Below, piece by piece: positions 1 through 6,044 of a DNA stretch of 9,756 nucleotides. The notes beneath the pieces are model-generated. The model saw only the letters and a list, made by a program, of their open reading frames with translations, did no database searches and was not told where the DNA came from. The stretch covers positions 1 to 9,756 of the forward strand of contig CAMYMY010000246.1 in the NCBI GenBank assembly GCA_947259625.1, given 5' to 3'. Positions within the stretch are counted from its first letter, which is position 1. Each line of letters opens with the position of its first letter. The translations under genes and the position numbers were made by a program. The stretch comes from an uncultured Kiloniellales bacterium. GTDB taxonomy: Bacteria; Pseudomonadota; Alphaproteobacteria; Kiloniellales; JAKSDN01.

Positions 1-750
1 ACGGCGATCCGGCGCCCCGGCTTGACGAAAGCCCACCAGCCGGCCGCGTCGGTTCGTTCAATCAGCGTCGCCGATATGCGCGCCCAGGTCCACGTCGAGC
101 ATGTGGCGCGCGCCCGTGCCGCCGGTCGCGTCCAGCGCCACGTCGGCAAGGCTTCCGCTGCGCGGGTCGACGACGTGGTCGGCGCCGGCCTTCCTGGCGT
201 CCGTGGCCTTGGCGTCGCCGCGTGCGGTAGCGACGACGACGGCCCCCATGCGCTTGGCCAGCTGAACCGCGTAGTTGCCGACCGCCCCGGCGCCCCCCGT
301 GACGATCACGGTTTGGCCCGACAGATCGCCGCCCAGCAGCAGGCCGTGGCAGGCGGTGAGCGCGGGAACCCCCAGAGACGCGCCGTCCGCGAAGGAGGCG
401 CCTTCGGGCAGGTCCATGGCCCGGCTTTGCGGCACCACGAGGAATTCCGCCGCCGATCCGCCGGGCCTGGCATGCGCCGCCTCCCAGACCCAGACCCGCG
501 CGCCGACCCGGCTCTCGGCCACGCCCTCGCCCACGGCGTCGATCGTGCCGGCGGCGTCGTAGCCCGGCGTCATCGCGGGAAAGGGCAGCGGCCCGCGGGC
601 GCCGGCGCGGCGCTTGACATCCGTCGGGTTGACGCCGGAGACAGCCACGCGGACCGAAACCTCGCCGGGCCCGGGCCGGGGCTTGGCCAGGTCTCCGACC
701 CGCAGGACCTCGCGGGCCGGGCCGGTGGCTTCATACCAGCAGGCTTTCAT
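1..750 (-). CDS. Zinc-free quinone oxidoreductase-like MDR protein, frameshifted and cut by the window edge
   Basis: This is a medium-chain dehydrogenase/reductase of the NADPH:quinone oxidoreductase type, a soluble enzyme that moves hydride from NAD(P)H to a quinone or enone. The start MKACWYEATG, the NPTDVKRR segment (41-48) and the nucleotide-binding motif TGGAGAVGNYAVQLAK (151-166) are typical, and no zinc-binding cysteine cluster is seen. The uninterrupted frame gives only 230 residues and stops at 58-60, against about 320-330 for the family. After residue 226 (GAHI) a different frame continues as ATLIERTDAAGWWAFVKPGR to position 1, which is what the family should show. Removing one G of the pair at 71-72 (C on the plus strand) joins the two. 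It is therefore a frameshifted gene, or a sequencing error. The start is 9 bases after the dctM stop with a GGAAGG ribosome site 3 bases upstream, so it is probably the last known gene of the TRAP operon. The family is well supported; the substrate is unknown. Confidence 0.85.
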
Positions 751-759
751 AATCCTTCC

Positions 760-2118
760 CTAGCCCATGGTGCGGGGCAACCACAGCACGATGTCGGGGA
801 CCGCCAGCAGGATCGCCACGGTGAGGACGTCGGCGGCGAAGAACGGACCGATGCCGCGGAAGACGTCCTGAAGCGGGATGGCGAGCGACCGGCCGCGCTC
901 GTCCCGCAGCTCGCGCGAGACCCCGGCGACGACGAAGCAGTTGAGGCCGATGGGCGGCGTGATCAGGCAGATCTCCGCCATCTTGACGACGATGATGCCG
1001 AACCAGATCGGATCGTAGCCGAGCGCCATCACGGCGGGGTAGACCACGGGCAGGGTCAAGACCAGCATGCCGATAGCGTCCATGAACATGCCGAGCACCG
1101 CATAGGCCAGCAGGATGCAGATCATGATCAAGAGCGGCGGCATGTCGAGGGTCACCACCCAGTCGGCGAAGGCGCTGGGCAGGCCGGCGAAGCCGAGGAA
1201 GCGCACGAACAGGAAGACGCCCCAGATCAGGGTGAAGATCATCACCGTCAGCTTGGCGGTCTCCATCAGTGCTTCGTGCAGCTTGCCGCCCATCCGCCCG
1301 AGGGACTTTTCCCGGTAGGCCCGCAGCACGTAGAAGCAGAAGACCACCATGGCGCCCAGCGCCCCGGCCTCGGTCGGCGTCGCCGAGCCGGTATAGAGCG
1401 CGCCGAAGATAATGCCGACGACCAGGAAGATGGGCAGAGTTCCGGGCAGGCTTTCGAAGCGTTGGCGCCAGGTGAAGCCGGTAATCGGTTTTCCCAGCTC
1501 CGGTTTGACCTTGCACATGACGATGATCAGCCCGGCATAGATGAGGGCCGAAACCAGGCCCGGCAGGAACCCGGCCAGCAGCAGCTTGCCCACGGATTCC
1601 TCGACGATGATGGCGTAGATCACGAGGATCGCCGACGGCGGTATGAGCGATGCCAGGGTGCCCCCGGCCGCGATCACGCCGGACGTGAGCCGCTTGTCGT
1701 AGTCGTTCTTCAGCATGTCGGGAATGGCGACGCGGGAGAACACCGCCGCCGTCGCCGTCGAGGCCCCGGAGACGGCGGCGAACCCGGCGGTGGCGAAGAC
1801 CGTCGATACCGCCAGCCCCCCGGGCACCCAGCCGAACCAGCGCCGCGCCGCCTCGAACAGCCGCGTCGTCAATCCGGCATAGAAGGCGAGAAAACCGATC
1901 AGGATGAACAGCGGCAGCACCGACAGGGGGTAGGTCACGGTCTTCGAATGGGGAATGGTCCCGGCGATGGCCGCCGCCACGTTCCAGTTCTTCAGCGCCA
2001 GCAGGCCGAGAAAGCCGGTGAGCGCGGCCGCCACGAAAACCCGCACGCCCAGGAACACCATGACGATGAGCAGGCCGACGCCGAGCAGACCGATGGTGAA
2101 GTTGCTCAGTTCGGGCAT
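760..2118 (-). CDS. dctM: TRAP transporter large permease DctM
   Basis: This is the large membrane subunit of a tripartite ATP-independent periplasmic transporter, which drives substrate uptake with an ion (usually sodium) gradient. The protein has 452 residues, normal for the family, and consists almost wholly of hydrophobic segments from the N-terminus (FTIGLLGVGLLIVMVFLGV) to the C-terminus. Family signatures are the GAST-rich loop before SRVAIPDML, the LIPPSAILVIYA segment, KLLLAGFLPGL, GSATPTEAGALGA, and the late ITPPIGLNCFVVAGV segment. The chosen ATG shares one base with the dctQ stop (TGATG), indicating translational coupling. An AAGG/GGGGAA ribosome site lies just upstream, inside the end of dctQ. 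The frame stays open far upstream of this ATG, but that stretch is antisense-quality sequence overlapping dctQ and is not part of the protein. The next gene downstream is the oxidoreductase. The substrate is not set by this subunit. Confidence 0.96.
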   Translation of the reverse strand: MPELSNFTIGLLGVGLLIVMVFLGVRVFVAAALTGFLGLLALKNWNVAAAIAGTIPHSKTVTYPLSVLPLFILIGFLAFYAGLTTRLFEAARRWFGWVPGGLAVSTVFATAGFAAVSGASTATAAVFSRVAIPDMLKNDYDKRLTSGVIAAGGTLASLIPPSAILVIYAIIVEESVGKLLLAGFLPGLVSALIYAGLIIVMCKVKPELGKPITGFTWRQRFESLPGTLPIFLVVGIIFGALYTGSATPTEAGALGAMVVFCFYVLRAYREKSLGRMGGKLHEALMETAKLTVMIFTLIWGVFLFVRFLGFAGLPSAFADWVVTLDMPPLLIMICILLAYAVLGMFMDAIGMLVLTLPVVYPAVMALGYDPIWFGIIVVKMAEICLITPPIGLNCFVVAGVSRELRDERGRSLAIPLQDVFRGIGPFFAADVLTVAILLAVPDIVLWLPRTMG

Positions 2119-2756
2119 CACCGTTCCCCGCCTTTTTCCGCATCGCTCAGGTGTTCGTGGACGATGTCTTCCTCGGCATGGAGAATCTCGTCTTCCGCCA
2201 GTTGCTCCACGTCCTTGAAGACCGGCACGGCGATGGGTGGGCGGTCGGGGTGGGCGATCAGCCGCCAGTAGCCGAGCATCTGAACGCACAGGCGGACCAG
2301 CAGGACGCTCAGCGCGATCGGCACGATCAGCTTGGCGGGCCAGGTGGGGATTTCGATATCGATGGTGCTGTCGCCGAAGTTCAGCGCCCGTTCGAAGTGC
2401 CGGTAGGAATAGGGAATGAGCACGGCGACGATGAAGATCCCCAACCCGGTTCCGACCGCCTCGGCCAGCCAGTGCAGCCGCCCCGTCAGGTGCGACACAA
2501 GCAGCTCCATGCGCACGTGGCCGCCGATCCTTTGCACGAAGGAGATCGAGAGCACGGCGAAACCGACCATCGAGACTTCGACGATGTCGATATAGCCGAA
2601 AATGGGCGCGCGGAACGCCGTCCGGAGGATGATCTGCGTCACCCCGAGAAACATCAGCCCGAAGATCAGCACGCCGGCGCAAAGGTTGAAGCCGTTTTCA
2701 ACCGCGGCAAGCAGGCCATCGGCGCGCGCCAGCCGCCGCCCGAAGAGGTCGTTCAT
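2118..2756 (-). CDS. dctQ: TRAP transporter small permease DctQ
   Basis: This is the small membrane subunit that pairs with DctM in the inner membrane. The protein of about 212 residues has the expected four hydrophobic segments: around NLCAGVLIFGLMFLGVTQII, the VEVSMVGFAVLSISFV stretch, the LAEAVGTGLGIFIVAVLI stretch, and KLIVPIALSVLLVRLCVQML. The middle sequence RIGGHVRMELL matches the family pattern in which a short polar H-V-R loop follows the second helix. A run of about 30 mostly acidic residues (EQLAEDEILHAEEDIVHEHL) forms a soluble tail, longer than I would expect. Two starts are possible: ATG at 2756 (chosen, with GGGTGG about 8 bases upstream) or GTG at 2768 in the same frame, adding four residues. 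The stop overlaps the dctM start by one base. The gap to dctP is 90 bases and contains a strong hairpin. Confidence 0.93.
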   Translation of the reverse strand: MNDLFGRRLARADGLLAAVENGFNLCAGVLIFGLMFLGVTQIILRTAFRAPIFGYIDIVEVSMVGFAVLSISFVQRIGGHVRMELLVSHLTGRLHWLAEAVGTGLGIFIVAVLIPYSYRHFERALNFGDSTIDIEIPTWPAKLIVPIALSVLLVRLCVQMLGYWRLIAHPDRPPIAVPVFKDVEQLAEDEILHAEEDIVHEHLSDAEKGGER

Positions 2757-2778
2757 GATTGTCGCCACCCGGATCTTG

Positions 2779-2818
2779 GAGCGCCCCGGGGCCGGCGTCG
2801 GGCCGCCCCCGGGGGCTC
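2779..2818 (-). other. GC-rich hairpin between dctP and dctQ
   Basis: An imperfect inverted repeat of about 17 bases per arm, GAGC(G)CCCCGGGGC.. facing GCCGCCCCCGGGGGCTC, fills the dctP-dctQ gap. It has no T-run on the transcribed side, so it is not a standard terminator. Such hairpins often lower readthrough or protect upstream mRNA, giving more binding protein than permease; that role is inferred here. Confidence 0.4.
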
Positions 2819-2846
2819 ATTCAAGAATATTGCGAAGCCATCGGGC

Positions 2847-3899
2847 CTAGTAGGCCTGGCCCACCGCCTTGAAGATGGTTTCGATGACCCCTCGCGCATC
2901 GAACTTGCCCTGGTTGTCCGCGATCCAGGCTTCGATCACCGGCTTGCCGGCCGCGGCGCGGAAGGCGGCGAGCGTCTCGTCCGAGTAGCGCACCTCCGTG
3001 AGCTTGCTCTTGAGCATCGGCAGGTTCTTCTTGTCGATGTCGATGTAGGCCTGGATCTGGGTTTTCACGACCTCGTCCTTCACGTCCTCCAGCAGCTTCT
3101 TGTACTGCGCGGGCAGGTCGTTATAGGCGTTGATCGAGAACACCAGCGGGCAGTCCGAGGTTCCCGGCGACAGGTTGGCCGTGAACCACTCGGTGACCTC
3201 GTGGATCTTGTAGGCCACGTGGCTGTAGGTGAAGGGGAAGGACGCCGCATCCATGGTGCCCTGCTGCACCCCGGTGTAGACCTCGGTGGCGCTGGAGCTG
3301 GTGGGGGTCGCGCCCAGCACCTTCATGGCCTGGCCGACACCGCCGCCGGCGCGCACGGTCATGCCCTTCCAGTCCTCGAGCTTGGTCGGCGGCTTGCCCT
3401 TGCCGAGGAACTCGTACTGGGGCAGGTAGGACGAGGTGTAGGTCATGGCGTTCCACTGGGCCAATTCCTTGACCACCGCCGGGTGGGCATAGACCGCGTC
3501 GCGGATCTTGCGGTTGTTGTTCCAGTCGCTCATGGGCAGGAACGGCATGGTCAGCGACATCAGTGCCGGGTTCTTCTGCGGGTGGTAGAAGTTGCAGAAC
3601 ATTGCGCCCTGGAAGGCGTCGACGGCGATACCGTCGAGGTTCTCCCGGGACTTGGAGAGGGCGCCGCCGTAGTGCAGCGTCATCTGCCACTTGCCGCCGG
3701 TCTTCTCCTTGACCAGGGCGGCGAGCTTCTCGACCCCGGCCGTAAAGGCGCGGGGCTTGCCCCAGAGCGAAAAATCCCAGTTGAGATCGGGCCCGTCGAC
3801 CTCGGCGGCCCGGACCGTTTGGCCGGCCCCGGCGAACACGGCCCCGGCGAACACGGCCGCCACGCCGGCCAGCATGACTTTCTTGAACACAGCTTTCAT
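2847..3899 (-). CDS. dctP: TRAP transporter substrate-binding protein DctP
   Basis: This is the periplasmic receptor that captures a carboxylate and delivers it to DctQM. The protein has 350 residues. It starts with a signal peptide (MKAVFKK, then a hydrophobic run of alanine, valine and phenylalanine, with likely cleavage near VRAA at about 29-32). Family features are the SKSRENLDGI segment (82-91), the WKGMTVRAGGG segment (177-187), whose Arg183 matches the conserved arginine that binds the ligand carboxylate, and EVYTGVQQGTMDAA (206-219). The start is ATG 3899 because the signal peptide begins there and GGGAG lies about 9 bases upstream. The frame is open a further 79 codons upstream, but that part includes an intergenic repeat read as LILSLSKDE and should not be annotated as protein. 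It is first in the operon dctP-dctQ-dctM-oxidoreductase. The ligand is unknown; an organic acid is likely from the arginine and the family. Confidence 0.96.
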   Translation of the reverse strand: MKAVFKKVMLAGVAAVFAGAVFAGAGQTVRAAEVDGPDLNWDFSLWGKPRAFTAGVEKLAALVKEKTGGKWQMTLHYGGALSKSRENLDGIAVDAFQGAMFCNFYHPQKNPALMSLTMPFLPMSDWNNNRKIRDAVYAHPAVVKELAQWNAMTYTSSYLPQYEFLGKGKPPTKLEDWKGMTVRAGGGVGQAMKVLGATPTSSSATEVYTGVQQGTMDAASFPFTYSHVAYKIHEVTEWFTANLSPGTSDCPLVFSINAYNDLPAQYKKLLEDVKDEVVKTQIQAYIDIDKKNLPMLKSKLTEVRYSDETLAAFRAAAGKPVIEAWIADNQGKFDARGVIETIFKAVGQAY

Positions 3900-4090
3900 C
3901 GTGAACGTCTCCCTGTCTGGTTTGGTTTGGTTCTTAGTATTTGGAGTGCCGTCGGAAAACGAGCGTCCTCCCCGGCCGGCATTCCTCCATTTCCCCAGCA
4001 ACCGCGAGAATTCGGTGGACTTTAGCGTCAATCCGAAGTCAGGGGAACCGCGTTCCGAGAGCCAGCAGGCCCGGCTTCCCGCCGGCGGCT
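3900..4090 (-). promoter_or_regulatory. Upstream region of the dct operon
   Basis: No gene lies here. The leader just upstream of dctP has a CCAAA-CCAAA-CC run and the GGGAG ribosome site. I find no convincing -35/-10 pair on the minus strand. A short palindrome GGAAC-CGC-GTTCC sits at 4044-4056, about 145 bases before the dctP start, and could be a regulator site. The promoter must lie here or in the adjoining repeats. Confidence 0.3.
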
Positions 4091-4186
4091 CCTCATCCTT
4101 CGACAAGCTCAGGATGAGGTTCTTCATTTGCAACAAACAGCTACCTCATGCTGAGCTTCTTCATCCCGAGCTTGTCGAGGGACGAG
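4091..4186. repeat. Two inverted copies of a palindromic intergenic repeat (LSLSKDE type)
   Basis: Copy one (4091-4119) has perfect 9-base arms CCTCATCCT and AGGATGAGG around an 11-base centre containing CGACAAGCTC. Copy two (4160-4186) is a diverged version in the opposite orientation, with GAGCTTGTCGAGG in its centre. A half copy (CTCATGCTGAGCTT) lies at 4145-4158. This element is widespread in intergenic DNA of alphaproteobacteria and gives false peptides such as LSLSKDE when read as protein. Here it separates the divergent dctP and acyl-CoA dehydrogenase genes. Confidence 0.8.
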
Positions 4187-4204
4187 GGACGAAGGATAAG
4201 CCAT

Positions 4205-4243
4205 GAGTCACGGTTTTCGCGGTTTGCTATAAGCTGAACCGCG
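4205..4243 (+). promoter_or_regulatory. Likely promoter with overlapping palindromic operator for the acyl-CoA dehydrogenase
   Basis: A -10-like TATAAG (4228-4233) lies 17 bases after a weak -35 GAGTCA (4205-4210), which would start transcription near 4240, about 38 bases before the ATG. The -10 box sits inside an inverted repeat: arms CGCGGTT (4218-4224) and AACCGCG (4237-4243), with an inner GCT-ATA-AGC palindrome. A repressor bound there would block polymerase. TetR- and GntR-family repressors commonly act this way on acyl-CoA genes, but no regulator gene is in the window. Confidence 0.45.
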
Positions 4244-4277
4244 CCGCAGGGCGCGCAGGCCGAGAGAGGATGCCGGG

Positions 4278-5441
4278 ATGGAGTTCGCGCTGACCGAAGA
4301 CCAGAAAGCGATCGTCGAGGCCGTGCAAGGTGTCGTCGGCGGCTTCGACGACGACTATTGGCTGAAAAGGGATCGCGACGGCGGGTTCCCCGAGACCTTC
4401 TACACGGCCCTGGCCGACGGGGGCTGGCTCGGGATCGCCTTGCCCGAGGCCTACGGCGGCGCCGGCCTGGGCGTGACCGAGGCCGCACTGATGATGATGA
4501 CGGTCGCCGGATCGGGCGGCGCCATGACCGCGGCGTCCTCGATCCACATGAACGTCTTCGGACCGAAATCCATCGCCGCCCACGGCTCCGACGAACAAAA
4601 GCGCCGCTGGCTGCCGGAGATCGTCAAGGGTGCCACCAAGATGTGCTTCGGCGTCACCGAGCCCAACGCCGGGCTGGACACCACGCGGATCACGACCAGG
4701 GCCGAGCGGGACGGCGGCCATTACGTGGTGCACGGCCAGAAGATCTGGATCTCGACCGCCCAGGTCGCCGAAAAGATCATGCTCCTGGCGCGCACGGCGC
4801 CGCGCGACGACGCCGACCCGACTGCGGGCCTCAGCCTGTTCTTCGCCGATCTCGACCGCGACACGGCGAGCGTTCGCGAAATCGAGAAGATGGGCCGAAA
4901 GGCCGTCGATTCGAACGAGATCTATTTCGACGGCATGAGGATTCCGGCCGGGGACCGGATCGGCGAGGAAGGCAAGGGCTTCCGCTACATCCTCGACAGC
5001 CTGAACCCGGAGCGCATCCTGATCGCCGCCGAGGCCATCGGGATCGGCCGGGACGCCCTCGGGCGGGCCGCCCGCTACGCCCTGGACCGCGTGGTCTTCC
5101 AGCGCCCCATAGGACAGAACCAATCCATACAGCATCCCCTGGCGGTGAACTGGGCCGAGCTGGATGCGGCCTTCCTGATGGCCATGAAGGCGGCCTGGCT
5201 CTACGACAGCGGGCGCCCCTGCGGCATCGAGGCCAACGCGGCGAAATACCTCGCGGCCGAGGCCGGCTTCAACGCCTGCAAGCAGGCGGTCATGACCCAC
5301 GGCGGCATGGGCTATGCGCGCGAGTTCCACGTCGAGCGGCTGATGCGCGAGGTCATGATCCCCTACCTGGCCCCCGTCAGCCAGCAGATGGCCCTCAACT
5401 TCCTCGCCGAGCGCGCGCTCGACCTGCCGAAGTCCTATTGA
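4278..5441 (+). CDS. Acyl-CoA dehydrogenase
   Basis: This flavoenzyme of 387 residues, normal for the family, introduces an alpha-beta double bond into an acyl-CoA using FAD and passes electrons to electron-transfer flavoprotein. The N-terminal helical domain starts MEFALTEDQ and contains GIALPEAYGGAGLG (52-65). The beta domain carries the flavin motif CFGVTEPNAG (123-132) and HGQKIWIS (152-159). The C-terminal domain has FQRPIGQNQSIQHPLA (274-289) and THGGMGYAREFHVERLMRE (340-358). The catalytic glutamate of medium-chain enzymes would fall near Ala365 and is absent. Glu245 in SLNPERILIAAEAIG matches the alternative position used by isovaleryl-CoA and long-chain dehydrogenases, which suggests a branched or long acyl chain. 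The start ATG has GAGAGG about 9 bases upstream. The gene stands alone on this strand, with a likely operator over its promoter and convergent repeats after it. Confidence 0.95.
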   Translation: MEFALTEDQKAIVEAVQGVVGGFDDDYWLKRDRDGGFPETFYTALADGGWLGIALPEAYGGAGLGVTEAALMMMTVAGSGGAMTAASSIHMNVFGPKSIAAHGSDEQKRRWLPEIVKGATKMCFGVTEPNAGLDTTRITTRAERDGGHYVVHGQKIWISTAQVAEKIMLLARTAPRDDADPTAGLSLFFADLDRDTASVREIEKMGRKAVDSNEIYFDGMRIPAGDRIGEEGKGFRYILDSLNPERILIAAEAIGIGRDALGRAARYALDRVVFQRPIGQNQSIQHPLAVNWAELDAAFLMAMKAAWLYDSGRPCGIEANAAKYLAAEAGFNACKQAVMTHGGMGYAREFHVERLMREVMIPYLAPVSQQMALNFLAERALDLPKSY

Positions 5442-5463
5442 GCGGGGGGGCTGTTGGGGCGAC

Positions 5464-5491
5464 GCCGGCCTCTTCCGAAAGGCAGGCCGGC
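5464..5491 (+). terminator. Candidate terminator hairpin after the acyl-CoA dehydrogenase
   Basis: Perfect 8-base arms GCCGGCCT and AGGCCGGC flank a 12-base loop, 22 bases after the stop codon. Only AATTCCT follows, so there is no real T-run. Ending of transcription here is plausible because the next gene is convergent. Confidence 0.4.
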
Positions 5492-5586
5492 AATTCCTGG
5501 ATGGCCGGATCACGTCCACTGCTGTCCGGGCCATGTCACCCTCCGTCACCCAAGGCATTGGAACAGCCGGGAGTTCACCACCGAAT

Positions 5587-5835
5587 GTCATGCCCGGACG
5601 TGATCCGGGCATCCAGGAACCGGCGCCAAACCTGAATGGCCGGGTCAAGCCCACTGCTGTCCGGTTAAGCCAGAGACCGCAACGGCGAAGCCTTTGGCAC
5701 AGAGGGAAAATCACCCCCGCTTGTCGTTCGCGGACTTGATCCGCGAATCCAGGGTTGGTTGGTAAGGACCTGGATTGCCGGATCAAAGGGTTGGTTGGTA
5801 AGGACCTGGATTGCCGGATCAAGTCCGGCAATGAC
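5587..5835. repeat. Three 31-base palindromic elements with covarying stems (MPGxDPGIQ type)
   Basis: Elements lie at 5587-5617 (plus), 5723-5753 (plus) and 5805-5835 (reverse). Each starts GTC and ends ATCCAGG. Arms of 8 bases surround a 5-base centre: TGCCCGGA/TCCGGGCA, TTCGCGGA/TCCGCGAA and TTGCCGGA/TCCGGCAA. Stem changes are matched on both sides, so pairing is kept while sequence changes. Similar repeats are common in alphaproteobacterial intergenic DNA and produce false proteins when read as coding. No transposase is present. In this convergent gap they may also end transcription from both sides. Confidence 0.75.
5751..5822. repeat. Perfect 36-base tandem duplication
   Basis: The unit starting AGGGTTGGTTGGTAAGG occurs twice without mismatch (5751-5786 and 5787-5822). 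Each unit ends with half of a 31-base palindromic element (CCTGGATTGCCGGATCAA); only the second copy is followed by the other half. Identity of the copies suggests a recent slippage or unequal exchange. Confidence 0.85.
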
Positions 5836-6044
5836 AAGAATACGTAAAACCAAAAGCTTACATCCTTTCCGACCGGCCCTCATTGCCCTCTTGTCCCAGG
5901 CTTTGGCGCCCGATTCGATTTGACCGGACAGTAGTGGGTCAAGCCCGGCCATGACAAACCGTGGGAAGGGATCGCTGGAATCCCGATTCGCCGCCGTTCT
6001 TTTTCGGTCAGGCAATCCAAGACCGCCGACGTTCGATGCCGCCG

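Larger units (their letters stand above)
5501..5955. repeat. Three copies of a short repeat ending in CACTGCTGTCCGG
   Basis: Copies lie at 5501-5529 (plus), 5635-5666 (plus) and 5922-5955 (reverse). Each joins an ATGGCCGG half, as in the larger palindromic elements, to CCACT(G/A)CTGTCCGG. They look like half elements or relatives of the 31-base repeats between them. The two outer copies enclose the whole repeat cluster in opposite orientation. Confidence 0.6.

Noticed and set aside
22..2271. 749-codon open frame on the plus strand opposite the oxidoreductase and dctM
   Set aside because: It is antisense to recognisable genes, rich in His, Asp, Gly, Arg and Gln as expected for the complement of GC-rich coding DNA, and matches no family.
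2151..4025. 624-codon plus-strand frame opposite dctQ and dctP
   Set aside because: Mirror frame of clear TRAP genes, with antisense-type composition.
4044..4070. Possible sigma-54 promoter for the dct operon (minus-strand TGGC...GC with 10-base spacing)
   Set aside because: Only the GG and GC dinucleotides and a TGGC half fit; the -12 part (ACGC) is poor.
3900..4136. 79-codon N-terminal extension of DctP
   Set aside because: It includes the LSLSKDE repeat and lies before a good ribosome site and signal peptide.
4227..5837. 536-codon minus-strand frame opposite the acyl-CoA dehydrogenase
   Set aside because: Antisense to a well-supported gene; its N-terminal part is made of translated intergenic repeats (repeated RQSRSLPTNP).
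5442..6044. CRISPR array or insertion sequence in the repeat-rich gap
   Set aside because: Repeats are irregularly spaced, differ in orientation, and have no uniform spacers, cas genes or transposase.
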